A DNA stretch of 64,000 nucleotides from Siphonodentalium dalli. Taxonomy: Eukaryota > Mollusca > Scaphopoda > Gadilida > Siphonodentaliidae. Positions 22,490-33,400 of this stretch are shown here, piece by piece. Within the stretch, counting starts at the first letter, position 1. Each line of letters starts with the position of its first letter. Location of the stretch: contig CP136061.1 of the NCBI GenBank assembly GCA_032622095.1, positions 95,725,345 to 95,789,344 of the forward strand. The letters run 5' to 3'. Below the pieces are notes generated by a model. The model was given only the letters and a program-made list of their open reading frames with translations. It was not told where the DNA came from and did not search any database. A program made the translations under genes and the position numbers.

Positions 22490-23232
22490 GGTGTCTTTTA
22501 AAAAATCTATTTGGATGTGATATTGTGCCACTCTCTTCAGACTTCGTATCACATACACGGGAAAGACCGCACATGTTTATAACTCATACAAGGACTTCCG
22601 ATGCGCACACATACGAATATCGCTATGACTTTACTGGGACTCATGCCACTCGAAAGAGAAATTCTTGTTAGGAAGCTTGATTTCCTAGCCGATCTCATAC
22701 ATCTTTCATAAAACCACCAGGTTCCACTCAGGATATTAATTTTTAAATTTTATCAATGTACAATCTTGAATATCCATATCATCGGGATATGTTGCAGATG
22801 TCATCCGCCTGCTATACACATTCTGACCTCTAAAATATCTTGGAATAATTCATGGAGACCGGTGAATTTCCGTTCAAACATGCAAACAAAGAACTTTGTC
22901 ACTCAACAATACAGAGTCAATATACATCGGAATGGGATCGCAAAGTTACTTCCGACTCATCACTGGACATATTCCGTTCGACTCACCGCCAGCCACTCTC
23001 ACTCTGTAGGATCTGGATATTGCTCAAAGGTAATCCCCAGAGTATCCGGACTCTAAAGCCACTCGCTTTACTTCTGAACAGAACGACGTTTGACAAAAAA
23101 ATCGCATCTGTGTTGCTTGTACTAACTCATTTAACAACGATTTACTGCACGCCATGCGATACTGCACAGACGACCGTTTGCTGGCGATCAGGAATGCCTT
23201 ATGGGAGCATATCATTAACCGATTCGGTGTGA
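22490..23232 (+). pseudogene. Family W ORF2 C-terminal fragment
   Basis: Shifting frames read LFGCDIVPLSSD (22510), NIAMTLLGLMPLEREILVRK (about 22617-22675), then TGEFPFK (22855), LALLLNRTTFDKKI (about 23065) and LRNALWEHIINRFGV-like codons (23190). The minus-strand copy at 30014-31105 reads LYGCEVIPLQQ, LALGLLGILPMEKEIHICK, LGDFPNQ, LAILLNRTIYPNN and LRNSFWERVIDCCGI in the same order. Multiple frameshifts make it a relic. Confidence 0.75.
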
Positions 23233-23619
23233 TACATTTCTGTAGTTAGACTCGATCGACGACTGTTCACTACTTCCCTTCCTCCTAATTGGAAGTGGTA
23301 AGATACGACAGGAGTCACAGGGTCCGTAAAACAGGAGGTGATGTATAGCTGACATGTATTTGATCGTGAATCAGTTAGTTTCAAACATCGTGATGATTCA
23401 ACGAATCATTACATAAAATATATAGGATAGAGTTAATATTCCCTGCTAGACGGACATGATAATTTTGTATAAAAAGTTTCCGCAAATGTCAATCTTTCAG
23501 ATTTAAAGATAATGTTGGACCTAGGATTTATATTGTAAAGTTTATACGCTAAAAGTTTGCACTGAGGCCAATGGAAAACAATTACACCGGTGTAACCATT
23601 GGCGATGCACGCGACAGCG

Positions 23620-23900
23620 GACATTAATTGATAGTCGCAGATGACTTTAATGAAGATCAGCATCATACCCCTCGAGGGCACATTCTATATTTAAGTAACG
23701 CATTCGGTCGCCAACAGATCATAAAATCTCCAACACATTTACCGAATATCCAAGTAATATTTTGGATCTATTTCTCGTATCAAACCCAGATTCAGTCAAA
23801 GACTACACTATAATTATCGACCCGTTTTATGTTGAAATGAAGCGATATCGCTGTCCAATCAACCAATAAATTGTTATTTTAAAACGCACTGTTCGAAATT
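23620..23900 (+). pseudogene. CR1-like endonuclease fragment
   Basis: LIVADDFNEDQHHTPRGHIL, then QQIIKSPTHL and, after a frameshift, NILDLFLVSNPDSVKDY. The pattern matches the GDFN and PTR...ILDL motifs of the CR1-type EEP domain (here DDFN instead of GDFN). No neighbouring RT part was found; the TTAA MITE at 23941 follows. Confidence 0.7.
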
Positions 23901-23940
23901 GTAACCTCGCTGATTACATTAGCATGAATCAAGCTGTTAA

Positions 23941-24388
23941 CCCTTTACCCAACAAAACGGCCTAAAACCCCCCAAATAAAGCTTCAACAGCCTAAAATAT
24001 CTTCGGTCTGTCTCAATAACACCATACAAATATGGATATCATTGGAACCGGTTCATTGACCACGTTGTGATGGTTACAGTTATGCCCTGTGCCAATGCAT
24101 TTTCTTATATATGCGAGTCGACCATAGGTCGCCTCGCATATATAAGAGAATGCATTGGCCTAAAAAAAATCTTTTTAAAACACTTTTTACCATTTTTTCT
24201 TACATTCTTGAACAATTTTATAATTTTTTCTTATATCTTTAAAAATATTTTTCTACATTCTTTGACAATTTTATCATTTTTAATATGTGTTAAGCCAATG
24301 CATTCTCTTATATATGCGAGGCGACCTATGGTCGACTCGCATATATAAGATAATGCATTGGCACAGGGCCGTTCTGTTGGGTAAAGGG
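23941..24388 (-). mobile_element. TTAA MITE (piggyBac-like), copy 2
   Basis: TIR CCCTTTACCCAACA and its inverse are flanked by TTAA at 23937-23940 and 24389-24392. The inner module GCCCTGTGCCAATGCATT...AATGCATTGGCACAGGGC is longer than in copy 1 and adds GCGAGTCGACCATAGGTCGC-type palindromes. Orientation is opposite to copy 1. Confidence 0.88.
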
Positions 24389-24479
24389 TTAATGAATGGA
24401 ATTCATCAAAGGATCTTAATAACCACAATAGTAAAGAAAGTGATAAATCTGGGAGTTATGCTTGGGCAGTAGGTACCAT

Positions 24480-24640
24480 GAGGGGGTCTAAAGCCCCCCC
24501 CCCCAATTTCGAGGCGTGTTAGCCCCCCCCCCCCCATTGGGGAAAGCTGTCGATGGTTGAACTGATAGCTTCCCGCACCAAGTATCCCCTATCGGGGATC
24601 GTAGCCCACCCCAATTTGGGGGGGGGGGGGGGTGATGGCA
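24480..24640. repeat. Poly-C / poly-G tract cluster
   Basis: Two C runs of 12-13 and a G run of about 14 lie within 140 bp, with CCCCAATTT and AATTTGGGG elements around them. They could fold into a hairpin. No coding sense. Confidence 0.7.
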
Positions 24641-25146
24641 TCACCACTAGAGTTACTGCCATGGAAGACTGTCATGGCAGGTATGTTAAATAGACAGTAT
24701 GGCCTGCCATCTGGTAAAATTTCATACCTGAGGCTTTGTCTGATGTTGTATCATTATGTTTAGATATTTCAATTGACTTATGGTTGCTTCATATTGCTAC
24801 TAAAGTATTTTTAATTTTAATTTTCTGTTAATTTCGTAAATTTTTATTATAAATTGCCAAATGCTGCACGAAAAGGGTTAAAATTAGACAAGATATCCCT
24901 CTCAAAATGCAGATTAACATTTTCTCTTCAATTTAGTGATATTATGGTTTATGCTTTATTTTGACGATTGACACTAATATTCAGGAGGCCTCGTATTGAA
25001 AATATAAAACAAAAACTGCCCGATATAACCTATTTTTGGTTTCTGTAAGGTCTATATTTGGATAAAATACTATAAGAAACGCTGTGTAAAGTGAGTAGAT
25101 GGGCGCGATGCGCCCGGGATGGTCGAAAAGATCGAGTGATCTTCTC
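24641..25146. other. Intergenic, no feature recognised
   Basis: AT-rich sequence with a CATGGCAG-type short repeat near 24660. No gene or repeat partner seen. Confidence 0.5.
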
Positions 25147-25155
25147 CTTCACCCC

Positions 25156-26318
25156 TAGTCCAAGTCTTCTCGTACTAAAGCCGGCTAAGATATCGGGATG
25201 GAGGTGCCGGTCTTTAGTCCAAGACCGCTTGTATACCAATCCTTTGACACGACTTACGCCCACGATCTGTGGCGGGAATTTGTGGTGTATTTTACTGGAT
25301 TTACCTAGCAAATCAATACATGATGCTATATGCATCGGAAAGGCTTACATCTTATGGTCATAATGGTGTATAATAATCTAACTTTAATGTTAAATTACAC
25401 ATAGAATATTCCGGTTGATTGCCACACACATCGATTTGTTTCTCTGTTTGTTTACATTTTAACCGAAAGCCGAAGTGGTCCGAATAAGTTCGGCATAATC
25501 CGCTGTTTGTTCTACTAATTCTACTTTCCGTTTCTATATATAGCGCGGGTTTTCCGAACAAAAATAGCGAAAACCGATCGCCCGAAAGTCCAGTTTTCTA
25601 TGTGCTTTCAGAACAATTCCCGCACTAAAAACTTAATGACATAATGGAGGATCAGAACGGTAGTTTTGTTGACAATTTTCGCAAGCAACTTGTCAAAATT
25701 GGAGCAAATTAGAACTCTTGTGTCTGACTTGCCATGCGTGATGTGCATTTGACATCTGTGTTGATAAAATAATCGGAGAACCGAATCACACAGTTTCGAA
25801 ATATAGTTCTTCCGTTTTAGTGGGACTTTTCAAACTTAAGGTTCATTTATTTAGTGTATTACATTTATATCTCCAATGTTTAATTAATCTATTTATTATT
25901 TTATTTATTGACACACATAATTACGATTACAATGGAGAATTCATCGTAATTTGCGTTGTTGTTCAAAATCTACGGAATATTTTCAACGGAAAATGCCGAA
26001 CGCAGTTCGTAAGGTCAACTGAGTTCGCATACTTTAAAAAATATGTAAACACTGCGGCAAATGTTTCTTTTCACATTAAATTACCGCTTTCAATTCACAA
26101 CCGATGTGGGTTTCAGATAAAATAGCATGTCTTCTGCGGAAACTATCCGTTTATTGTAGCAATTGTGATATTTTATTTCATATAATTGTGGTTTTATTTG
26201 AGCGGATCACTAACGCTTAAGTCCTGTCAAAGGAATGCATGGGCCTGGAACTCGGACTAAAGACCGGCACCTCCATCCCGATATCTTAGCCGGCTTTAGT
26301 ACGAGAAGACTTGGACTA
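25156..26318 (+). mobile_element. Mutator-like non-autonomous element, copy 2 (1163 bp)
   Basis: Same ends as copy 1 (TAGTCCAAGTCTTCTCGTAC), flanked by the exact 9-bp duplication CTTCACCCC at 25147-25155 and 26319-26327. It is reversed relative to copy 1 and holds about 230 bp (around 25625-25850) that copy 1 lacks. The ends also contain an inner TTTAGTCCAAGACC repeat of the terminal motif. No transposase frame seen. Confidence 0.88.
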
Positions 26319-26327
26319 CTTCACCCC

Positions 26328-28182
26328 ATAAGAAACGCTTTGTACTGCGCATATACATATTTATAGGAATAAGGGAGCTCAATGTGTTCCAGAGTCGGGG
26401 AGCGAGTGCACCGTGGAATGCTAAAGGTGAAGATAACTGAAGAATGACCTTCACCTGATACATGTGACACGTTATTAAAGGATGACATCGTGTTTATTTG
26501 ATTTGTACATCATATCTAAATAATTTAAACTGGTGAATTAATGGGGGAATGGATTTTTGTGAGTGTGAAATTTATTTAACTGGCTTCTGTAGTTCTGGTT
26601 TTTTCCAGACCAAATTTGGCTGTGGGATAGCCCTGTCGTACACTTGGAGATTTAAAGTAAACAACACATGACCTATGATGTTTCTTGCATTTTCGTGATC
26701 AACTGGTGTCAATCTAGCTGGGTAAACGTCACTGGAGTGGCCTATAGGCTTCAATTCAGTGCATTTGGCCGAAACGTTAACACTGTCGCCTATGGGAAAC
26801 CAAATTTAGTTCAGTGATTCCTATAGAGCGGTCTCCTCGGTGACAACAGTAGTGAAACGTACATCCCTAAGACGTCACCGATGGCGATCTTTCAGACGCG
26901 ACAGCCATTCGGCAAACCTCGTCAGATTCCGTGCCCAGAGGTCATACATTGTAGGTCGAGGAGTCCAGAATGACTCGACTGCGTGGCCACACCAAACAGG
27001 CGAGCGAGAAAGCATCTTAATTGCAGAAGCATTGGTCACCCCAGCCAACAGCACACAAAATTGGTGTCACATGACGCTAACACGCAATCTAGTTCAATGA
27101 AGGATCCCCTCATCTCGACAACTTATTGGAAAGTGAAATGTTTGTTGCTTGTATGCTTCCGGCAAACACACATAGTTCACAAATTGAGTTAGGAAGGCAG
27201 TCCAGACTTGAGCCGGTTCTGACCAAACAACGTTTCTGTCGGCAATGTAATTTGAACCACATTTATAAGGAATGTCATTAAAATTTAGCTTGTGGATTAT
27301 ATATACTCGCGCGTGTATTCGAATATACTCGAGCATTTCACACGCGAAGTATTTCCCTCTATTTAGTGTATGTAGCTACAACTGGTCATTGTTTAATATA
27401 TGGTGTGGTTGTTTGATATGATCACCATTTACTAACCTCGAGTGTTATGTTGGCATTGAGACCAACGGTCTGTATTGCCGAATCTATGTTGCTGTTGGGT
27501 CACAATTCGTGAAAATATTCAATGGCGGGAATAGAAGCTATTTCATTTTGAATTTTGCTCATTATTTTTCGCTTTCGGCATTTTGATTTCTGGTGTAGTT
27601 GCATAGACCTTATATAAGTCAATATAAGTGACACTTCATTCTAATCACACGACACTAACTGCATGCCTCTGAGACGATGATTGTGTCATCATCTGATGCG
27701 GACGGCCGATCGCCAAAAAAAAAAAAACGCGACATCAGGATACACCTAGAATGTCTAACGCTATTCTTTATACCGATAATCAATAAGTTACACCATTAGT
27801 TTTTCAATATACGACAGTGACAGTGTTTATTGATTTCGGGAATGATATGAAAAGTATGTTTAATTGTGACCAGTTACCTGTTTTCGACTCATGCGTTTTA
27901 AGCATGTGGGTTTGTTTTTTATTCATAGTCGAAAAAGTTGCTGCCCATTGTGTATATTTAGATGTTTATTTTTCAACAACACTCAGACAATTATTTTGAC
28001 ATCAAAAATTCCACGATGGGCCGATGGGTTCATGTTTTCTGTGACATTTTGTGACCATTGCTGTGTATGAAACTTGAAAGGTCAATCATATGTTGATTTG
28101 TTTAGCAATGATACCTGATGATACTGTTAAAATTTAAGAATGTTTTTTTCTTGTGTGTAATCAATTTTTATTAATTTCATTT
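26328..28182. other. Intergenic, no gene recognised
   Basis: This stretch has short unsupported frames only. It contains an A12-13 run at about 27715. AACACTGTCGCCTATGGGAA (26778) recurs as ACACTGTCGCCTATTGGAAA at about 39005, a small shared repeat. Confidence 0.45.
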
Positions 28183-28183
28183 A

Positions 28184-28344
28184 GAATGGAGCGAATACCA
28201 AGTTTTATACCGAATGATGAAAATAAGCCGGCGCCGCCATCAGTGTCTACTAGTACATGTAGATCAAAACGCTCAAGGAAATTATCAACACCGACCCGAC
28301 AAATACCTCTACTAGTACAGGATTCAAAGTGCCACAATTGTATG
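28184..28344 (+). CDS. Possible first coding exon, function unknown
   Basis: An ATG at 28184 follows a pyrimidine-rich TTTATTAATTTCATTTAG, a plausible splice acceptor, and opens MERIPSFIPNDENKPAPPSV. The frame then runs through a basic, Ser/Thr-rich stretch (RSKRSRKLSTPTRQ) to CHNC. GT dinucleotides near 28342-28346 (ATGGTTAGT) could serve as a donor. The C-x2-C at the end could begin a zinc-binding domain completed in a later exon, but no later exon was recognised. It may equally be chance. Confidence 0.3.
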
Positions 28345-28496
28345 GTTAGTTTCATAAGCTACCGGTATATATGATCTATTTTGTCACATGTAAAGAAAAT
28401 AAAAAAAATGTTTATAGTATTAGTACATGCACTGGCCGCGGGTTCTACTCAAATTTGTTGTTTTTTAATGCCAGCTTTATATCCGTTTCTACAGCA

Positions 28497-28562
28497 CATT
28501 GGTGAGTGCATCTCAGTTTACACTGAGGGGATTGTCAGTTCGAATCTGACTGGAGACCGCTG
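28497..28562 (+). repeat. tRNA-like segment (possible SINE head or tRNA relic)
   Basis: GTCAG-TTCGAAT-CTGAC forms a perfect tRNA T-arm with a consensus internal B box. CTCAG-TTTACA-CTGAG upstream makes a stem with a 6-base loop instead of the normal 7. No matching acceptor stem or clear A box was found, so it is not called a functional tRNA. Confidence 0.35.
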
Positions 28563-28599
28563 GTGTTCTAAAATATGAACTTTAGATTGCATGATTATT

Positions 28600-29007
28600 A
28601 TGAGAAATTATTATAATATTAATGCTTGTCGGGAAGATCGAATGAAAGCGAGGAGATCGCAGGTATCGGAAGGCACAACTTTACTCTATCCAAGCATATT
28701 TACAACGCCAAGTCAATTACACACAATACATTGCCATACACATTTCACTCACTCAATTGTCTCACGTATAATCCAGCGTCACCGTCGTTAACATGATTAG
28801 CAGCTTAGTTCAGTAGGCACAAGGGTGGACTCAATCCCCGACAATGCTATATGAGCCTCATGTCCGATTTGGGCCCAAATGTTGACCAACTCAGTTGGCA
28901 CGTCTTAGAATACGACACACACACAATTGCAGGCCGGTCGATTAAAGAGGGAATTAGATATGTATACATGTAACAGGCTTTCTGATAGTCATAAAAGCGA
29001 TATTTTA
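28600..29007. other. Intergenic, no feature recognised
   Basis: AGCAGCTTAGTTCAGTAGGC at 28799-28818 looks like a weak polymerase III A box, but no B box follows at the right distance. Nothing else seen. Confidence 0.4.
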
Positions 29008-29710
29008 CGCCCTTTAAAACACTTCTTCAAATATCTCCGTTATTTCCTAACAATCACTATATGTAATAGTGTATTTCGTTATGTCGTTGTATTTGCTATT
29101 TCTATATTTCGCTCAATTTCGCCATTTCGCTGCATTTCCTTTTCCGCTATTTCGCTGTATTTCGTATTTTGCTTTTTCGTTGTATTTCATATTTCGATAA
29201 TCTCCTATATATTTTGGAACTTCTGTCTGTCTCTGTCTGTCTGTCTGTCTGTCAGTCTGTCTGTCTGTCTGTCTCTCTGTGTGTATGTGTTATAGACTCG
29301 AAAACTGCTCGACCGATCCGACTCGCATTTAGTATGTAGGCCTACATTGATCCCGGGAACAATATGGGCGGGTCCCATTTCACGTGTGACCGTGTCCCTG
29401 ACATTGACATAGCTCATATACGCTCATATATATAGGCATGTTTCTCGACAGATCGAACAATCGATTTTTTCTTTCTCCTAATACTTTTCAACGTTGATCC
29501 CTAAATAGCCCGGACGAAGTCGGGCACATCAGCTATAGTTGGCGATATTTCACATATTATGGGATATGGGATTATATATAGGATATCCTATATTCTGATA
29601 TTCAATCAAACATCCCGTGCCACCTGTTACTGAGATTAACTATCATTATACACCTCACCACGAACCCCGATTACATATTGTTTGCTTTATAATCCTTGGA
29701 GTATTGGCTG
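29008..29710 (+). repeat. TTTCGC-rich dispersed repeat, copy 2 (interrupted)
   Basis: Starts GCCCTTTAAAACACTTCTTC, passes through TATTTCGCTATTTCGCTG-like motifs and resumes after the insertion at GGCGATATTTCACATATTAT. It ends GATTACATATTGTTTGCTTT, the same order as copy 1 at 6362-6750. Confidence 0.65.
29201..29538 (+). mobile_element. Helitron-like non-autonomous insertion
   Basis: This segment is absent from the otherwise matching repeat at 6362-6750. It begins with TC (TCTCCTATATATTTTGGAAC), has a (CTGT)n tract near its 5' end, and finishes with the hairpin GCCCGGACGAAGTCGGGC about 10 bases before CAGCTATAG. A 5' TC, a subterminal 3' hairpin and no target duplication are Helitron traits, though the last bases are not a canonical CTRR. 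Non-coding. Confidence 0.5.
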
Positions 29711-30013
29711 GTAATATACACAAGCTTCGTACATCTTGACGGTAGAGAGATCTTTATTGCCTCCTTGGAGGAGAGATATGTGTACAAGTATATACATGTT
29801 TATAAATACAATAGTGACATACATTTCGGTTAACGAGTGTCCGTATGTATGTGAGCGAAAATGTTATAGTATTTACATCTTAGCACTTAGATCCGCTTAC
29901 AACAGTTTGTGTCCAGTGAGAATATCACTCGTATATATCCCTGCATGTATGGACAATCAGCACTAGATATATGTTATTGGTTAGTACAGAATACCGAGCA
30001 GTGATGAATTATG

Positions 30014-33000
30014 CTAAGTCACATGCGAGTGGGGTGTAAATTTGGCCCTAATTAGGGAACACATACCAAAAAGGAAAAAAGCGGCTATATCGATAAATGA
30101 GTCCCGACAGTGACCCACAGCGTCCAATGGTGATGGGTGTTCACTTCCCAAGATTAGGGAAAAGAAGTCGTCCTTCACTAGACCGGAAATAAGGAGATAT
30201 ATTTCGATGCCACAACAATCGATGACCCGTTCCCAAAAACTATTTCTCAGCAACAGGATCGGAAGTGACGAGCACGTGAACAAGGCGTGATCCAGCTCTT
30301 GGTCGTATGTATTTAGGCACTGACGACATATATTATTGTTTGGGTATATTGTCCTGTTCAACAGAATCGCAAGGTTCTTGTATTTGGAGGAAAATGTCGG
30401 TTGTGAACGCATGCGCTTCCAAACATACCACCCAGATAGATGATCAGGTACAACCTTCCTGAACACACACAGGTCAGAATCATTTTCGACTGACGCACGC
30501 CATGAAGATATATAGCCCAGTTTTACTGTCTCTCTCACTATACGTTTCCACACAGATTGGTTTGGAAAATCACCTAGGTCTAACAATTTATCCAGAAATG
30601 AGTCAAGTCGGTACGCCCTCAATATGGTTATTATCTCCGTGACGAATCCAGATACAGGTCTTTTGTACAGCCGCTGCAAATGAGCTTTGATAAGGAAAAT
30701 TTTCAATGGATCCTGTTTGTGAAATGGAAGGTTTATAAGGGTACCAAGATAGCACAGTTTACATATGTGTATTTCCTTCTCCATTGGTAAGATACCCAAT
30801 AGTCCGAGAGCAAGTTTTGTATTTGTTCGTTTTGGTAGAGACTGGGCAGATTTTACACAGGTACGCAATGAACGTTCTATGATGGCAATAGCAGTCGTTT
30901 GTTGTAGAGGGATAACCTCACAACCGTATAGTGCTTTCGGTTGAACCACAGTCTTGATGATATTGCACATTGTAATCGGCGAAGCACTGTTCAGTAGTCT
31001 GTTACCCGCGATGGCGAAGAATGTCTTTCTCATTGCTGACGAAACAACTGAACTATGCGATACATTCGATGTGAATAATTCCTTGTACCAATCCAAGATG
31101 TGCACAATCGGTACCCTCCGTTATAAAATCGGAACCAAGCATCCATGTACGCCTACTGCGGTTGTGTGCAGCTTTTGACTCGTTAAAGACCACAGTTTTA
31201 CTTTTAGTGCACGAGAAACTAAATCTCCATTGAATACTATACTTAAAGCATGTGTCCATAAGATTGTCCAGGCCGTGTTTAGTTAGAGATAAAATGGTGA
31301 TGTCATCTGCAGTAGTAGGTGCGACACATTATATAGAACCGACATTTAGTCCAAATGGAGACTTCCTTAAGTCTAGTAGAAGATCATTGATGTAAATGAG
31401 ATAACACAATGGCGAGAGAACACCCCCTTGCCTTGTCCCTTGACCAATGCTAAACTTCTCCGAGAATATGTTGTTAGCAAACACCATGCTACTCACATCC
31501 GTGTGGACGTTTCCAAGCAATCTGATAAATTTACTGGAAAACCCGAGGCGTATGAATTTGAACAAAAGGCCTTCGTGTCACACTCTATCGAAGGCCTTCT
31601 TAGAATCAAGAAAAGCTGCATACACTTTTGAACCATGATCGTTTGCGTGTGATATAGCTTCTTGTAGTACAAATGAAGTTATATTGCATCCAAATCCTTT
31701 TTGGAAGCCAAACTGCAATTGGTCAGGAAAGTTAGATAGTTCCGTTGAGCTTAGAATTCGTTTCTGTAGAATTGTTTCAAACATTTTGTAAATCACTGGT
31801 AGGAGTGTTATTGCCCGATAGCTATCTGGCGACGTCGAAGGCTTTGGGTGTCCTTTATACAGAGGGATAATGACGCCAAGTTTCATTCCAGGTGGGATCC
31901 ATTCAAGTTCCAGGATGGCATTGAATAGAACCAGAATACATTCCTTAAGATTATCTGTGTGATTACTAAAATGTTCACTCGTGACACAGTCGTAACCAGG
32001 AGCTTTGTTTGGTTTCAATCGTTTTATTGCACAATCAATTTCATCCATAGAAATCGGCCGACACTGGGAGCAAACTTCAACTGGAGTGTAGAGTTCGGCA
32101 AAATATGAAGCCCAACCTGAATTAATTTCAACCGGGTCACGTGTGGGAACTTCGTCAAATTTCATTACTGATCCGACCATTTGCGTGTGAGATTTCCTTT
32201 TCAATATGCGCCAGAACATAGTTGGGTTATGCAATGCATTCTTTTCAAGTTCGTAACACTCGGCCTTCATTGAATCACGGACAGCCTCTCGGTGTGCTCT
32301 CCTGAATTGGCGCTTCGCTTGCATATAACTAACATAATGTGGAGAGCTTGTTTGTGCAAATCGCGCATGTCTAATTTCAGTCTGTCGAGGTTTGCATTCC
32401 AATATGGTTTGAGATGGCGGGAAAAACGCTTTATCGGAACTGATAAGTCTGAAGCGGTTACAATGGCGTGTATCAGTGCCTCATATAAGTTGTTTAACGA
32501 CACTTTGGAGGTTAGAACACATCCGTATGGATCAGGGCATAGTGAGTCCAAGTTGTTCCTGTATGCCTCTAGATTAGCACGCTGCCACGCAAAACGACGG
32601 CGATCAGTAAGCGACTGCGTGATTGGAACTGGGTCCTTACATATAATTGAGCATGAAACCGGATGGTGGTTGGATGTATTGAGAGAATCGTCGCTGATCA
32701 CTTCACAATCAACTACAGTGTCTAGAAACATCTTTGGTATCAGTATGTGGTCTAGGAGAGAAGGTTTGTTAACTGTATAATATGGTATGTATGAGTATTC
32801 ACTGCCTTTGCACATGCTTGAAGATGTAAGAGACGTCAGCTGGCACTTGTCAATGAAATCACTAAAAAGTGTACTTCTAGTATTTTTATGTCTAGAAACG
32901 TCAGTATGTGAATCACGTTGTAAGTGAGCGTTGAAGTCGCCCATCATCAGAACAGGACCGTGTGGTGAAAACTCTGAGTTTAAATCTTCTAGAAGCTCAA

Positions 33001-33400
33001 TGTAGTGTTTGAACACTTCATCACCATGGTTAACGTTTGGTATGTACAACTGGATAACAGATAAATGGTGTCTGTCATATAGTTTGAGCTGTATCCCGAC
33101 GAGTTCAACACACTTAATCGAAACATCATTTCGGATAAATATCGCAACTCCGTCTCTGACATATGTGCCACCCCTGGTTGTTTTTAACGTTCTTCCGGGC
33201 TTGCTTATGCAAGTATACTTATAACTTAGTGTGTTCAAGAAGTCGATCTTGCTGTCGCATAACCAGTGTTCAGATAGACCGACAACGTGGAATGTCTCAT
33301 TGTCAATGATATTCTTTAAATATGCGGCGCTACTAGTTATGCCAGTAGCATTCCAAGACAGGAATTTCAGTTTATGATGCATGTCCATTGTTGTGCACAT
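30014..33400 (-). pseudogene. Family W ORF2: endonuclease plus reverse transcriptase (4 lesions)
   Basis: ORF2 encodes an EEP endonuclease (FLSWNATGIT, VVGLSEHWL, GDFNAHL, TSNHHPVSC), a linker, and an RT with GVIIPLYKG, SYRAITLLPV, LDSKKAFDRV, GTRQGGVLSPL and PTTADDI. A C-terminal CX2CX9HX4C motif (CRQC...H...C) is near residue 1050. The likely ATG (33400, 33388 or 33382) overlaps the ORF1 stop, suggesting coupled translation. Lesions: a frameshift near 32340; TGG to TGA right after KKAFDRV (31579); a stop before CVAPTTADDI (about 31330); and a frameshift near 31100. The element cannot make a complete ORF2 protein. The RT motif has T-A-D-D where most elements have F/Y-A-D-D. Confidence 0.85.

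Noticed and set aside
26572-27336. Short open frames on both strands between 26.5 and 27.4 kb
   Set aside because: No motif, no partner repeat and no splice context; length is within chance expectation for this composition.
28497-28562. Functional tRNA gene
   Set aside because: T-arm is perfect, but the anticodon loop is one base short and no acceptor stem pairs, so only a tRNA-like relic is listed.
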